From positions 2,108,001-2,172,000 of the forward strand of contig NZ_CP039291.1 of assembly GCF_004798685.1 (NCBI RefSeq): a stretch of DNA of 64,000 nucleotides, given 5' to 3'. A program made the translations under genes and the position numbers. Source of the stretch: Cellulomonas shaoxiangyii. GTDB taxonomy: Bacteria; Actinomycetota; Actinomycetes; Actinomycetales; Cellulomonadaceae. The notes under the pieces are model-generated. The model saw nothing but the letters and a program-made list of their open reading frames with translations. It was not told the DNA's origin and ran no database searches. This document shows, in pieces, positions 1 to 8,343 of the stretch. Numbering within the stretch: the stretch's first letter is position 1; each line of letters starts with the position of its first letter.

Positions 1-1
1 C

Positions 2-1423
2 GCGACGGCGACCGCCACGCCCGGCGCCGCCGACCACGCGCAGCGTGACCTGCTGCGGCTCGCCACGGCCGGCTCGGTCGACGACGGCAAGAGCACGCTG
101 ATCGGCCGCCTGCTGTACGACACGAAGTCGGTGCTCGCCGACCAGCTCTCGGCGGTCGAGCGCGCCACCGCCGCCCGCGGGGGGCACGCGACCGCGGTCG
201 ACCTGGCGCTGCTGACCGACGGCCTGCGGGCCGAGCGCGAGCAGGGCATCACGATCGACGTCGCCTACCGGTACTTCTCGACCGCGCGGCGCGCGTTCGT
301 CCTCGCGGACACGCCGGGGCACGTGCAGTACACGCGCAACATGGTCACGGGGGCGTCGACCGCCGAGCTCGCGATCGTCCTGGTCGACGCGCGCAAGGGC
401 GTGCTCGAGCAGACCCGCCGGCACGCGGCGCTGACCGCGCTGCTCGGCGTCCCGCACGTCGTGCTGGCGGTGAACAAGATGGACCTCGTCGGCTTCGACG
501 AGGCGACCTTCGCGGCCATCGCCCGGGAGTTCACCGACTACGCGCGGGTGCTCGGGCTGCCGGCCGTGCACGCCGTGCCGCTGTCCGCGCTCGACGGCGA
601 CAACGTCGTCCTGCGCTCGGGCCGCACGCCCTGGTACGACGGCCCGACGCTGCTGGACCTGCTCGAGCGGGTCCCGGTCGGCCGGGACGCGGGCGCCGAG
701 CCGCTGCGCCTGCCGGTGCAGTACGTCATCCGGCCCCGCACGCCCGAGCACCCCGACTACCGCGGGTACGCGGGCAAGCTCGCGTCGGGGGTCGTCCGGG
801 TCGGCGACGAGCTGCGCGTGCTCCCGTCGGGGCGCACGAGCCGCGTCGTCGGCATCGACACGTTCGACGGGCCGCTCCAGGCCGCCGAGGCCCCGCGGTC
901 GGTCACGGTGCGGCTCGCCGACGACCTCGACGTCGCGCGCGGCGACGTGCTCGCCCCGGCGGGCGAGGACGTGCGGACCGGCCAGGACCTCGTCGGCACG
1001 GTCTGCTGGCTCACCGAGCGCCGCTCCGTCGCGGGCGCGCGTGTGCTCGTGCGCACCGGCACCCGGACCGTCCGCGCGCTCCTGCGCGAGGTCGACGCGC
1101 GCCTGGACGTCGACACGCTCACCGTCGAGCGGTGGGACCCGGTCGACACGGTCCGCACGATCGACGCGACCGACACCTCGTCCGACGCCGCGCCGCGCTC
1201 GCTCGGCCTCAACGCGATCGGCCGCGTCCGCGTGCGGCTCGCGGAGCCGGTCGTGCTCGACGACTACGCGACGCACCGCCGCACGGGCGGGTTCCTCCTC
1301 GTCGACCCCACCGACGGCGGCACGCTCGCGGCCGGCATGGTCGGGCCCACCCTGCTCGACCGGCTGGTCCCCGTGCGCTCGGACGAGCGGGACGACGACT
1401 GGCTCGCGGGGGCGGGCATATGA
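2..1423 (+). CDS. cysN: Sulfate adenylyltransferase large subunit (GTPase), 5'-partial
   Basis: GTPase subunit of ATP sulfurylase; with CysD it makes adenosine 5'-phosphosulfate in sulfate assimilation. The reading frame is already open at base 2, so the start codon lies to the left; 473 residues are visible and probably only a few are missing, since the P-loop GSVDDGKST begins at residue 24. Other EF-Tu-like GTPase motifs follow: the G3 motif DTPGH, then NKMD. EF-Tu-like beta-barrel domains fill the C-terminal half. The stop overlaps the cysG start by 4 bases (ATGA), which supports a cys operon with cysD expected just upstream. No CysC (APS kinase) fusion is present at the C-terminus. Confidence 0.95.
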   Translation, partial: ATATATPGAADHAQRDLLRLATAGSVDDGKSTLIGRLLYDTKSVLADQLSAVERATAARGGHATAVDLALLTDGLRAEREQGITIDVAYRYFSTARRAFVLADTPGHVQYTRNMVTGASTAELAIVLVDARKGVLEQTRRHAALTALLGVPHVVLAVNKMDLVGFDEATFAAIAREFTDYARVLGLPAVHAVPLSALDGDNVVLRSGRTPWYDGPTLLDLLERVPVGRDAGAEPLRLPVQYVIRPRTPEHPDYRGYAGKLASGVVRVGDELRVLPSGRTSRVVGIDTFDGPLQAAEAPRSVTVRLADDLDVARGDVLAPAGEDVRTGQDLVGTVCWLTERRSVAGARVLVRTGTRTVRALLREVDARLDVDTLTVERWDPVDTVRTIDATDTSSDAAPRSLGLNAIGRVRVRLAEPVVLDDYATHRRTGGFLLVDPTDGGTLAAGMVGPTLLDRLVPVRSDERDDDWLAGAGI

Positions 1424-2649
1424 CGGCCCGGCAGCCGCTGCTCCTCGACGTCGCCGGCCGGCGCGTCGTGGTCGTCGGCGGCGGGCCGGTGGCGGCCCGC
1501 CGCGTGCGCGGCCTGCTCGTGGACGGGGCGGACGTGCACGTCGTGGCGCCTGCCGTGTGCGAGGACCTGCGCGACCTCGCCGCGGCGGGCGGCGTGACGT
1601 GGCACGCGCGCGAGTACGCGGCCGGTGACCTCGACGGCGCGTGGCTGGTGCACACCGCGACGGGCGACCGCTGCACCGACGACGCCGTCGCGGCCGCCGC
1701 GGAGTCCGCCCGCACCTGGTGCGTGCGCGCCGACGACGCGTCCGCCTCCGCCGCGTGGACGCCGGCCGTCGCGCGCGCGGGCGACGTGACCGTCGCCGTG
1801 ACCGCCGGCGGCGACCCGCGCCGCGCCCGCGCCGTGCGCGCCGCCGTGCAGGGTCTGCTCGACGCCGGCGCGCTCCCCGTCCGCCGGCACCGCGCGGGGC
1901 CCGGACGCGTCACCCTCGTCGGCGGTGGCCCCGGGGACCCCGGCCTGATCACGACACGCGGACGGCGCGCGCTCGCGGAGGCCGACGTCGTCGTCGTGGA
2001 CCGCCTCGCGCCGCGCGCGCTGCTCGACGAGCTCGAGCCGGGCGTCGAGATCGTCGAGGCCGGGAAGTCGCCCCACGCGCACACGCTCACGCAGGAGGAG
2101 ATCAACCGGCTCCTCGTCGAGCGGGCGCGGGCGGGCCAGCGCGTCGTGCGGCTCAAGGGCGGCGACCCGTTCGTGCTCGGGCGCGGCGGCGAGGAGCTGG
2201 CGGCCTGCCGCGAGGCGGGCGTCGAGGTCGCGGTGGTGCCCGGCGTGACCAGCGCGATCGCGGTGCCCGCGGCCGCGGGCGTCCCGGTGACGCACCGGCA
2301 CGTCGCCCGGCAGGTCACCATCGTCTCCGCGCACGACGCCGAGACCGACTGGGAGACGCTCGCCCGGCTGCGCGGCACGCTCGTGCTCCTCATGGGCGTC
2401 GCGCGTCTCGGCGAGCACATGGCCCGGCTGCGCACCCACGGCCTCGACCCCACGACGCCCGTCGCGGTCGTCGAGGACGGGACGCTCCCGGGCCAGCGCA
2501 CGACGCTCGGCACGGTCGCGGACATCGCCGCCCGGGCCGCCGAGGTCGGCGTGACGAACCCCGCCGTCGTCGTCGTGGGCCACGTCGCCGCGCTCGCGGC
2601 GGTGCTCGGCGGCCCGGCCGTCGCGCGGCCCGCCGACCCCCTAGCCTGA
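1420..2649 (+). CDS. cysG: Siroheme synthase: precorrin-2 dehydrogenase / uroporphyrinogen-III C-methyltransferase fusion
   Basis: Predicted 409-aa bifunctional enzyme making siroheme, the cofactor of sulfite and nitrite reductases. Residues 1-150 are the Met8-like NAD-dependent dehydrogenase/chelatase part, with the dinucleotide-binding run VVVVGGGPVAARR near residue 16. Residues from about 163 onward are the SAM-dependent uroporphyrinogen-III methyltransferase, with VGGGPGDPGLIT and the conserved RLKGGDPFVLGRGGEE. The ATG at 1420 overlaps the cysN stop (ATGA), so the two are translationally coupled. A longer upstream open frame is a shadow of cysN. Placement after cysN fits supply of siroheme to assimilatory sulfite reductase. 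Confidence 0.93.
   Translation: MTARQPLLLDVAGRRVVVVGGGPVAARRVRGLLVDGADVHVVAPAVCEDLRDLAAAGGVTWHAREYAAGDLDGAWLVHTATGDRCTDDAVAAAAESARTWCVRADDASASAAWTPAVARAGDVTVAVTAGGDPRRARAVRAAVQGLLDAGALPVRRHRAGPGRVTLVGGGPGDPGLITTRGRRALAEADVVVVDRLAPRALLDELEPGVEIVEAGKSPHAHTLTQEEINRLLVERARAGQRVVRLKGGDPFVLGRGGEELAACREAGVEVAVVPGVTSAIAVPAAAGVPVTHRHVARQVTIVSAHDAETDWETLARLRGTLVLLMGVARLGEHMARLRTHGLDPTTPVAVVEDGTLPGQRTTLGTVADIAARAAEVGVTNPAVVVVGHVAALAAVLGGPAVARPADPLA
2642..2647 (+). promoter_or_regulatory. Predicted -10 (TAGCCT) for a leaderless start
   Basis: TAGCCT lies 6 nt before the GTG at 2654, and there is no Shine-Dalgarno between the cysG stop and that start. This is the layout of an actinobacterial leaderless promoter. 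It overlaps the end of cysG, so the reductase gene may be transcribed independently of the cys operon. Confidence 0.45.
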
Positions 2650-2653
2650 CCGC

Positions 2654-3505
2654 GTGCCGCCCGCCCTCCCCGCCTACGACCTGCTGCTCCCCCGCGACCG
2701 CGCCGGCGTGCTGCCGCCACGGGACGGCGAACCGGACCTGCTCGCCCTCTTCGCCGACGCCGAGCACGCCGGGCGGCGGCACGTGCGCGGCAACATGGTG
2801 GGCACGCTCGACGGCGGCGGCGTCGGCCCGGACGGCCGCTCGAACTCCCTCAGCAGCCCCGCGGACCGGCGCCTCTTCCGGGTGCTCCGGGCGCTGGCCG
2901 ACGTGGTGCTGGTCGGCGCGGGGACGGTGCGCGCCGAGGGCTACCGCGAGCTGCCCGTCGCCGTCCACCTGCGGGACGCGCGCGCGGCGCTGGGCCGTGC
3001 CCCGGGCATCGCGCTCGCGGTCGTCACGCGGCGGGGGCACGTGCCGTCCGACGTGCGGCCCGGCGGGGAGCCTCCCCTCGTGGTGACGGGGACCGCCGGG
3101 CGGGACGCCGCCGCGCGGGCCGTCGGCGCGGGCCGCGTCGTCACGGTGCCCGTGCGGGACGGCGCTCTGGACCTCGCCGCGGGGCTCAACGCGCTCGCCG
3201 CGCGCGGCCTGCACCACGTCCTCACCGAGGGCGGGCCGTCGTTGCTCGGCGACCTGCTCGGCGCCGGGCTCGTCGACGAGCTCTGCCTCACGACCACACC
3301 GCTGCTCGCCGGCCCGGGCGCACCGGGCCTGCTGCACGGCGGGTGGCGCCCGGACCCGCCCGCCGGCGCGGTGCTGCGGCACCTGCTGCACGCGGACGGC
3401 ACGCTGCTCGCCCGCTGGGACCTCGCGGCAGGCCGCACCACCCGCCCCACCGCCACCCCAGCGTCCGACGACGGGCCGCTCACGCCCGTAGGCTCGGACA
3501 CGTGA
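2654..3505 (+). CDS. RibD C-terminal-like (pyrimidine/dihydrofolate) reductase family protein
   Basis: A 283-aa protein with the fold of the RibD reductase domain (DHFR-like, NADPH-dependent). Family signatures are NMVGTLDGGG near residue 52, the DVVLVGAGTVRAEGY stretch near residue 87, and a late VLTEGGPSLLGDLL motif near residue 190. There is no N-terminal deaminase domain, so it is the stand-alone reductase type common in actinobacteria. The substrate may be a diaminouracil or pyrimidinone riboside, or an unrelated small molecule; the sequence does not decide. The GTG start is supported by a -10-like TAGCCT six bases upstream. It overlaps the next gene by 4 bases. Confidence 0.85.
   Translation: MPPALPAYDLLLPRDRAGVLPPRDGEPDLLALFADAEHAGRRHVRGNMVGTLDGGGVGPDGRSNSLSSPADRRLFRVLRALADVVLVGAGTVRAEGYRELPVAVHLRDARAALGRAPGIALAVVTRRGHVPSDVRPGGEPPLVVTGTAGRDAAARAVGAGRVVTVPVRDGALDLAAGLNALAARGLHHVLTEGGPSLLGDLLGAGLVDELCLTTTPLLAGPGAPGLLHGGWRPDPPAGAVLRHLLHADGTLLARWDLAAGRTTRPTATPASDDGPLTPVGSDT
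3489..3494 (+). promoter_or_regulatory. Predicted -10 (TAGGCT) for a leaderless start
   Basis: TAGGCT is 7 nt before the GTG at 3502 and sits inside the 3' end of the preceding reductase gene. With no Shine-Dalgarno, this suggests an internal leaderless promoter in addition to translational coupling. Confidence 0.4.
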
Positions 3506-3987
3506 CCGACACCATCCTGGTCCTCACCGAGGACACGCTCGCCGACGCCGACGTCCACCACATCCTCGACCTGCACGGTGACGAGGAGCTCGCCTACCGC
3601 GTGCTCGTGCCCGCCGACACCGACCGGCCGCTCGTGCCGTGGATCGTCGACGCGCTGAGCCTCGGCGAGCTGCGGGAGGCGTGGGACCGCGCGCTGGGAC
3701 GCGAGCCGAGCCGGACGCAGGCCCGCGCGACCGCGGAGGAGCAGATCGCGGGCAGCGTCGCCGCCTTCCTGGCCGCCGGGCGCACGGCGACCGGGCAGGT
3801 GACCGACGACGACCCGCTCCCCGCGCTGCGCACCGCGGTGGCGGCGGGCGACGTGCGCGAGGTCGTGGTCGTCACCTACCCGCACCTCGTCGAGGACACG
3901 TTCCACACGGACTGGGCGTCGCGCGCACGCGACGAGCTGCACGTGCCGGTGCTGCACCTCTACAGCGGCACGAGCGAGCTCGGCTGA
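3502..3987 (+). CDS. Conserved actinobacterial protein of unknown function (161 aa)
   Basis: I do not recognise a characterised family. The 161-residue protein is acidic, has no signal peptide or membrane segment, and opens with a beta-strand-like TDTILVLTEDTL followed by alternating strand/helix stretches. The segment VREVVVVTYPHLVEDTFHTD and a closing VPVLHLYSG suggest a compact alpha/beta nucleotide-binding-like fold, loosely like universal stress proteins, but no ATP-binding glycine motif is visible. The GTG start overlaps the reductase stop by 4 bases (GTGA). It ends 25 bases from the convergent racemase gene. Being coupled to the RibD-like reductase is the only functional hint. Confidence 0.7.
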   Translation: MTDTILVLTEDTLADADVHHILDLHGDEELAYRVLVPADTDRPLVPWIVDALSLGELREAWDRALGREPSRTQARATAEEQIAGSVAAFLAAGRTATGQVTDDDPLPALRTAVAAGDVREVVVVTYPHLVEDTFHTDWASRARDELHVPVLHLYSGTSELG

Positions 3988-4012
3988 CGCCGGCGAGCCG
4001 GTTCCGGCGGGG

Positions 4013-4723
4013 TCAGCCCCCGCGCAGCGGGCGACCCGCGCGCACGACGGTCCGCCGGGCGAGCACGTCGAGCGAGTCGACGAACAGCGGCTCGGCGAGC
4101 AGGCCGTGCTCGAGGGCGACGACGGACAGCTCGGTGCACCCCAGCACCACGACGTCGGCCCCGCGTGCGGCCAGCCGGTCGGCGACGGCGCGCAGCGCCG
4201 GCACGTCGGCGGGCCGGCCGGCCTTGACCTGGTCGTAGATGATCCCCATGACGACGCGCTGGTCGTCCGCGTCGGGCTCCACCACCGCGAGCCCGCGCTC
4301 CTGCGCGGCCCGCTGGTACACGCCCGACGCGAGCGTGCCGCTGGTGGCGAGCAGGCCCACGCGCGTCGTGCCGGGCCGCGCGGCGACCTCGTCCACCGTC
4401 TCGTCGACGATGCTCAGCACGGGCACCGTCACGGCGGCCGCCACCTCGGCCGTGAAGTGGTGCGCGGTGTTGCAGGGCACCACGACGAACTCGACGCCCA
4501 GGGCCTCGAGGCGGCGCGCGTCGGCGGCCATCACCGGCCCGGGGTCGTCCGGCGAGTCACCGAGGATGTAGGCGGTCCGGTCCGGGATGGACGCGTGCTG
4601 CAGCACGACGAGGTCCACGTGGTCCTGGTCCCGCGCGGCGTCCGTGTGCCGGACGACGAGGTCGAGGAAGCTGACGGTGGCCGCCGGGCCGACGCCGCCG
4701 ATCACCCCGACCTCGCCGCTCAC
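4013..4723 (-). CDS. Aspartate/glutamate racemase family protein
   Basis: A 236-aa cofactor-independent amino-acid racemase. It opens with the family signature VGVIGGVGPAAT. The two cysteines that act as the acid/base pair are present: VVPCNTAHH near residue 80 and VVLGCTELS near residue 194. The family interconverts L- and D-Asp or L- and D-Glu. The GTG start at 4723 overlaps the stop of the upstream ATP-grasp gene by 4 bases, so production is coupled to it. Because that partner resembles D-aspartate ligase, the likely role is supplying D-Asp (or D-Glu) for the peptidoglycan cross-bridge. Substrate preference cannot be read from the sequence. Confidence 0.88.
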   Translation of the reverse strand: MSGEVGVIGGVGPAATVSFLDLVVRHTDAARDQDHVDLVVLQHASIPDRTAYILGDSPDDPGPVMAADARRLEALGVEFVVVPCNTAHHFTAEVAAAVTVPVLSIVDETVDEVAARPGTTRVGLLATSGTLASGVYQRAAQERGLAVVEPDADDQRVVMGIIYDQVKAGRPADVPALRAVADRLAARGADVVVLGCTELSVVALEHGLLAEPLFVDSLDVLARRTVVRAGRPLRGG

Positions 4724-5994
4724 GCGGCCGCCCCCCGCGCCGGCCACGGGTGGTACCGGCGGTACTTGCGCACCTGGTTGGCCTGGGCCGCCGCGAGGTA
4801 GGCGAGGCGGCGCGGGTGGTTCTCCGCCGCGTACCACAGCGGGTTCGTCACCTGCCCGGAGCGCTGCAGCCCGCGCACCTGCGCCCGCACGGCGGGGTCG
4901 GTGACGTAGCGCAGCAGGAGCTCCATCGGCAGCACCGTGTACAGGTGCGGCGCCGTGAGGTGGTCCGCCGAGCCGTCCGGGAGCGGGTCGAGGCCCTGCA
5001 CGTGCTCGCGCACGTACAGCTCGGCCGTGTTGCGCCCGCCGGCGGTGATGTAGAAGTTGGACCGCCCGAGCCGCGGGTTGAGCTCGAAGAACACCGTGCG
5101 CCCGTCGCGGGGGTCGTACTTGAGGTCGAAGTTCGCGTACCCGCGCCAGCCGATGTGCTCGAGGAGCCGCCGCGCCTGGTCGGCGATCTGCGCGTCGTGC
5201 CCCGTGACGATCCCGGCGGGGTTGCCCAGCGCGCCGGGCGTGTGCTCCTCGAGCAGCACGTGGCCGAACGCCGAGAAGCGGACCTTCCCGTCCTGGTCGA
5301 CGTAGCACGTGAGGATCCGCATGCCGGAGTCGTCGCCGGGGATGAGGTCCTGCACGACGAACCGGCCCTGGTAGCCCGACTCCCGCACCCGCCCGAGCAG
5401 GTCCGCGAGCTCCTCGGGCGAGCCGACCGTGAACACCTTCGCCTTCCCGGGGAAGTCGACGAGGTGGTAGGCCGCGGTGTCGGCGGCCTTCGCGATGACG
5501 GGGAAGCGCAGCGCGGAGGTGTCCGGCGTCCCGCCCGCCTGCACGTCGTGCACGACGGTCGCCGGGTGGTCGATGCCCAGCTCGGCGCACAGCTCGCCGA
5601 ACAGCACCTTGTCGGTCACGCGGTCCAGCGTCGCCACGTCGACGTACGGGATCGTGTAGAGGTCCTCGAGCTGCGCCCGGTTCTCGACGATCGTCCGCAC
5701 GAGCCAGTCGGCGCTGCCGAGCAGGAGGCGCGGACGGTCGGGGTGCTCGGCGGCGATCGCGCGCAGCCGCGCCACGACGGTGGGGCCGTCGTCGATGCCC
5801 GGCTCCACGACCGCGTCGAGGATGCGCGAGTGCCGCGTCAGACCCGTGGACACGGACGGCACGACGACCGACCGGACGCCGTACGCCTCGTGGAACGTGC
5901 GCGCGAGGCTGTAGGCGCCGATGTCGCCGCCGAGGATCACGGGCAGCAGGTCCGCCAGCGGCACCTGCGCGCCCGTGGGACGTCGCCGGCTCAC
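4720..5994 (-). CDS. ATP-grasp D-aspartate (or D-glutamate) ligase-like enzyme, probable peptidoglycan cross-bridge ligase
   Basis: A 424-aa ATP-grasp carboxylate-amine ligase. The N-terminal part (LPVILGGDIGAYSLARTFHE) and the central motifs VVQDLIPGDDSGMRILTCYV (about residue 215) and GYANFDLKYDPRDG (about 283), followed by FFELNPRLGRSNFYITAGG, closely resemble what I recall of the Enterococcus/Lactococcus D-aspartate ligase that adds D-Asp to the nucleotide-linked peptidoglycan precursor. The ELNPRLGRS stretch supplies Mg-ATP ligands. Adjacent and coupled is an Asp/Glu racemase, as with the enterococcal ligase. Cellulomonas peptidoglycan is reported to carry D-Asp or D-Glu on L-ornithine, so I infer the acceptor is the ornithine side chain. 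The GTG start overlaps the gnd stop by 4 bases. Confidence 0.8.
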   Translation of the reverse strand: MSRRRPTGAQVPLADLLPVILGGDIGAYSLARTFHEAYGVRSVVVPSVSTGLTRHSRILDAVVEPGIDDGPTVVARLRAIAAEHPDRPRLLLGSADWLVRTIVENRAQLEDLYTIPYVDVATLDRVTDKVLFGELCAELGIDHPATVVHDVQAGGTPDTSALRFPVIAKAADTAAYHLVDFPGKAKVFTVGSPEELADLLGRVRESGYQGRFVVQDLIPGDDSGMRILTCYVDQDGKVRFSAFGHVLLEEHTPGALGNPAGIVTGHDAQIADQARRLLEHIGWRGYANFDLKYDPRDGRTVFFELNPRLGRSNFYITAGGRNTAELYVREHVQGLDPLPDGSADHLTAPHLYTVLPMELLLRYVTDPAVRAQVRGLQRSGQVTNPLWYAAENHPRRLAYLAAAQANQVRKYRRYHPWPARGAAA

Positions 5995-7445
5995 TCGGCG
6001 GTCTCGGAGCGGTCGCCGGACCACTCGGTGTGGAAGACGCCCTCGCGGTCGACGCGGCGGTAGGTGTGGGCGCCGAAGAAGTCGCGCTGCGCCTGGATCA
6101 GGTTGGCCGGCAGCCGCTCGGCGCGCACGCCGTCGTAGTAGGCGAGCGAGGACGAGAACGCGGGCGTGGGCACGCCGTGCGTCGCCGCGGCGGCCACGAC
6201 CCGCCGCCACGCGGCGACGCCGTTGCCGACCGCGCCCGAGAAGTAGGGGTCGGCGAGCAGCAGCGGCAGCTCGGGGTCGCGCGCGTACGCCTGCGTGATC
6301 CGGTCGAGGAACCGGGCGCGGATGATGCAGCCGCCGCGCCAGATGCGGGCCATCGCGCCGCGGTCGATGTCCCAGCCGAACTGGGCGGAGGCCGCGGCGA
6401 TCTGGTCGAAGCCCTGCGAGTACGCGACGACCTTCGACGCGTACAGCGCCAGGCGCACGTCCTCGATGAACGCGCCGGGCTCGGGCACGTGCCACGCGAC
6501 CGTGTCGGCGGGCAGGACGCCCCGCGCGGCGGCACGCTGCGGCGCGGAGCCCGACAGGGCGCGCGCGAACGTGGCCTCGGCGATGCCCGTGATCGGCACG
6601 CCCAGGTCGAGCGCGTTCTGCACCGTCCAGCGGCCGGTGCCCTTCTGCTCCGCGGCGTCGGCGACGACGTCGACGAACGGCCGGCCGGTCGCGGCGTCGA
6701 CGTGCTGCAGCACGTCGGCCGTGATCTCGATGAGGAACGACTCCAGGTCGCCCGTGTTCCACGCGGCGAAGACCTCGCCGATCTCGCCCGCGGACGCGCC
6801 CAGGCCGTGGCGCAGGAGGTCGTACGCCTCGGCGATGAGCTGCATGTCGGCGTACTCGATGCCGTTGTGCACCATCTTGACGAAGTGGCCTGCGCCGCCG
6901 GGACCCACGTAGGTGCAGCACGGCTCGCCGTCGACCTTCGCGGAGATCGCCTCGAGGATCGGGCCGAGGGACGCGTAGGACTCGCGTGTGCCGCCGGGCA
7001 TGATCGACGGGCCGTTGAGCGCCCCTTCCTCGCCGCCCGACACGCCCGTGCCGACGAAGTGCAGGCCGAGGGCGCGCAGCGCCGCCTCGCGGCGCACGGT
7101 GTCGGGGAAGTGCGCGTTGCCGGCGTCGACCACGATGTCGCCGGGCTCGAGCAGCGGCACGAGCTCGTCGATGACGGCGTCCGTGGCGGGACCCGCCTTG
7201 ACCATGATCACGACCTTGCGCGGCCGCTCGAGCGCCGCGACGAAGTCGGCCATCGACTCGGCGGCGACGAACGTGCCGTCCGCCGCGTGCTCGGCGACGA
7301 GGGACTGCGTGCGCGCGAACGTGCGGTTGTGCACGGCGACCGTGTAGCCGTGGCGAGCGAAGTTCCGCGCGAGGTTGCGGCCCATCACCGCCAGGCCGGT
7401 CACACCGATGTGCGCGGTGCCCAGGTCGGACGCGGGGACAGACAT
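5991..7445 (-). CDS. gnd: 6-phosphogluconate dehydrogenase, decarboxylating (NADP)
   Basis: A 484-aa oxidative pentose-phosphate enzyme converting 6-phosphogluconate to ribulose 5-phosphate, CO2 and NADPH. Signatures are the NADP-binding TGLAVMGRNLARN (residue 13 onward), the substrate loop VSGGEEGALNGPSIMPGG, HNGIEYADMQLIAEAYDLL near residue 195, the QKGTGRWT motif and IWRGGCIIRARFL. The length is normal for the family. The ATG at 7445 is preceded by AAGGAG at a 7-nt spacing, so the 15-residue-longer open frame is not used. It is first in a coupled operon with the ATP-grasp ligase and racemase. Confidence 0.97.
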   Translation of the reverse strand: MSVPASDLGTAHIGVTGLAVMGRNLARNFARHGYTVAVHNRTFARTQSLVAEHAADGTFVAAESMADFVAALERPRKVVIMVKAGPATDAVIDELVPLLEPGDIVVDAGNAHFPDTVRREAALRALGLHFVGTGVSGGEEGALNGPSIMPGGTRESYASLGPILEAISAKVDGEPCCTYVGPGGAGHFVKMVHNGIEYADMQLIAEAYDLLRHGLGASAGEIGEVFAAWNTGDLESFLIEITADVLQHVDAATGRPFVDVVADAAEQKGTGRWTVQNALDLGVPITGIAEATFARALSGSAPQRAAARGVLPADTVAWHVPEPGAFIEDVRLALYASKVVAYSQGFDQIAAASAQFGWDIDRGAMARIWRGGCIIRARFLDRITQAYARDPELPLLLADPYFSGAVGNGVAAWRRVVAAAATHGVPTPAFSSSLAYYDGVRAERLPANLIQAQRDFFGAHTYRRVDREGVFHTEWSGDRSETAE

Positions 7446-7597
7446 CACGGGACTCCTTCGACACGGGGGTGCAGCCGCGCCCGCCGGCACGGTGGCCGGC
7501 GCCGCGACGCGGACGTGCGGTGACGGGAGTCGAGACTAGTCGGACGAAGGCCGCGAGCCGTCCGGCGTGCCGGACGTCGAGACGCCCGGCACGCCCC

Positions 7598-7603
7598 TAC
7601 TGT
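7598..7603 (+). promoter_or_regulatory. Predicted -10 (TACTGT) for a leaderless start
   Basis: TACTGT ends 7 nt before the GTG at 7611 and there is no Shine-Dalgarno. The 165-bp divergent gap between gnd and this gene holds no other obvious feature. Confidence 0.5.
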
Positions 7604-7610
7604 CACCGGC

Positions 7611-8192
7611 GTGACCCCCGCCGGACCCGACGACGTGCCAGCCGAGTTCGTGCGGGCGCTCCGCTCGCTGCGCGGCGTCCCGGTCCGCGCCGAGGTCGTC
7701 CTCGACGAGGTGCCCGGCCCGGCCCGCATCGCGCCCTACACCGCCGCGCTGACGGGTGAGGTCCGCACCGCCCGCCGGTCCGTGGCGGCCGAGGACCTGG
7801 CGTCGGGCCGGTTCGTGGTGCTGTACGACCCGCAGGGCCAGGAGGCCTGGGACGGGTCGTTCCGCCTCGTCACGCTCGTGCGGGCTGCGCTCGAGCCCGA
7901 GGTGGGCGCCGACCCGCTGCTCGCCGAGGTCGCCTGGACGTGGTTCGGCGACGCCCTGGCGTCCGCCGGCGTCGACCCGCACGCCACGGGCGGGACCGTC
8001 ACGCGCGTCCTGTCGCAGAGCTTCGGCGCGCTCGAACGGCGCGAGGAGCAGACCGAGCTCGAGATCCGCGCGTCGTGGACGGCGTTCGACGAGGACCTCG
8101 CGCCGCACCTGACGGCGTGGACCACCCTGCTGTGCACCGCCGCGGGCCTCCCCCCGCTGCCCGACGGCGTCGTGCCGCTGCCCCGTCGCTGA
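7611..8192 (+). CDS. DUF3000 domain-containing protein
   Basis: A 193-aa cytoplasmic protein matching the actinobacterial DUF3000 family, whose function is unknown. Family-like stretches are VPAEFVRALRSLRGVPVRAE near the start, RIAPYTAALTGEV, RFVVLYDPQGQEAWDGSFRL and LLAEVAWTWFGDAL. In many actinobacteria it lies just upstream of the HRDC-type RNase D gene, as here, with the LuxR-type gene inserted between. The GTG start is set by the adjacent TACTGT hexamer rather than by a ribosome-binding site. Confidence 0.85.
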   Translation: MTPAGPDDVPAEFVRALRSLRGVPVRAEVVLDEVPGPARIAPYTAALTGEVRTARRSVAAEDLASGRFVVLYDPQGQEAWDGSFRLVTLVRAALEPEVGADPLLAEVAWTWFGDALASAGVDPHATGGTVTRVLSQSFGALERREEQTELEIRASWTAFDEDLAPHLTAWTTLLCTAAGLPPLPDGVVPLPRR

Positions 8193-8209
8193 GGCTCCCC
8201 CGGGCGCCG

Positions 8210-8228
8210 GCGTCCGCGGTACGGACGC
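8210..8228. terminator. Short hairpin downstream of DUF3000
   Basis: GCGTCCG / CGGACGC arms (7 bp) with a 5-nt loop lie 18 nt after the DUF3000 stop. There is no T-run. It is a plausible but weak terminator separating DUF3000 from the regulator gene. Confidence 0.3.
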
Positions 8229-8308
8229 GACGCCGGGCGCAGACCGTCCCAGACCCGCCGCAACCGCCCGCCCGCCGGGCGGACCACGGTCCCGCGCGCC
8301 GACCGGGC

Positions 8309-8334
8309 TCAAGTCCCCCCGACCAGGTGCCGAT
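8309..8334 (+). promoter_or_regulatory. Sigma-28 (FliA/WhiG)-type promoter: TCAA-N16-GCCGAT
   Basis: TCAAG begins at 8309 and GCCGAT occupies 8329-8334, giving TCAA-N16-GCCGAT. The flagellar/WhiG sigma consensus is TAAA-N15/16-GCCGATAA. The -10 ends 9 nt before the GTG start at 8344, so transcription would begin close to or at the start codon. This is the only promoter of this shape I noticed in the window. Confidence 0.5.
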
Positions 8335-8343
8335 CCACACGAC

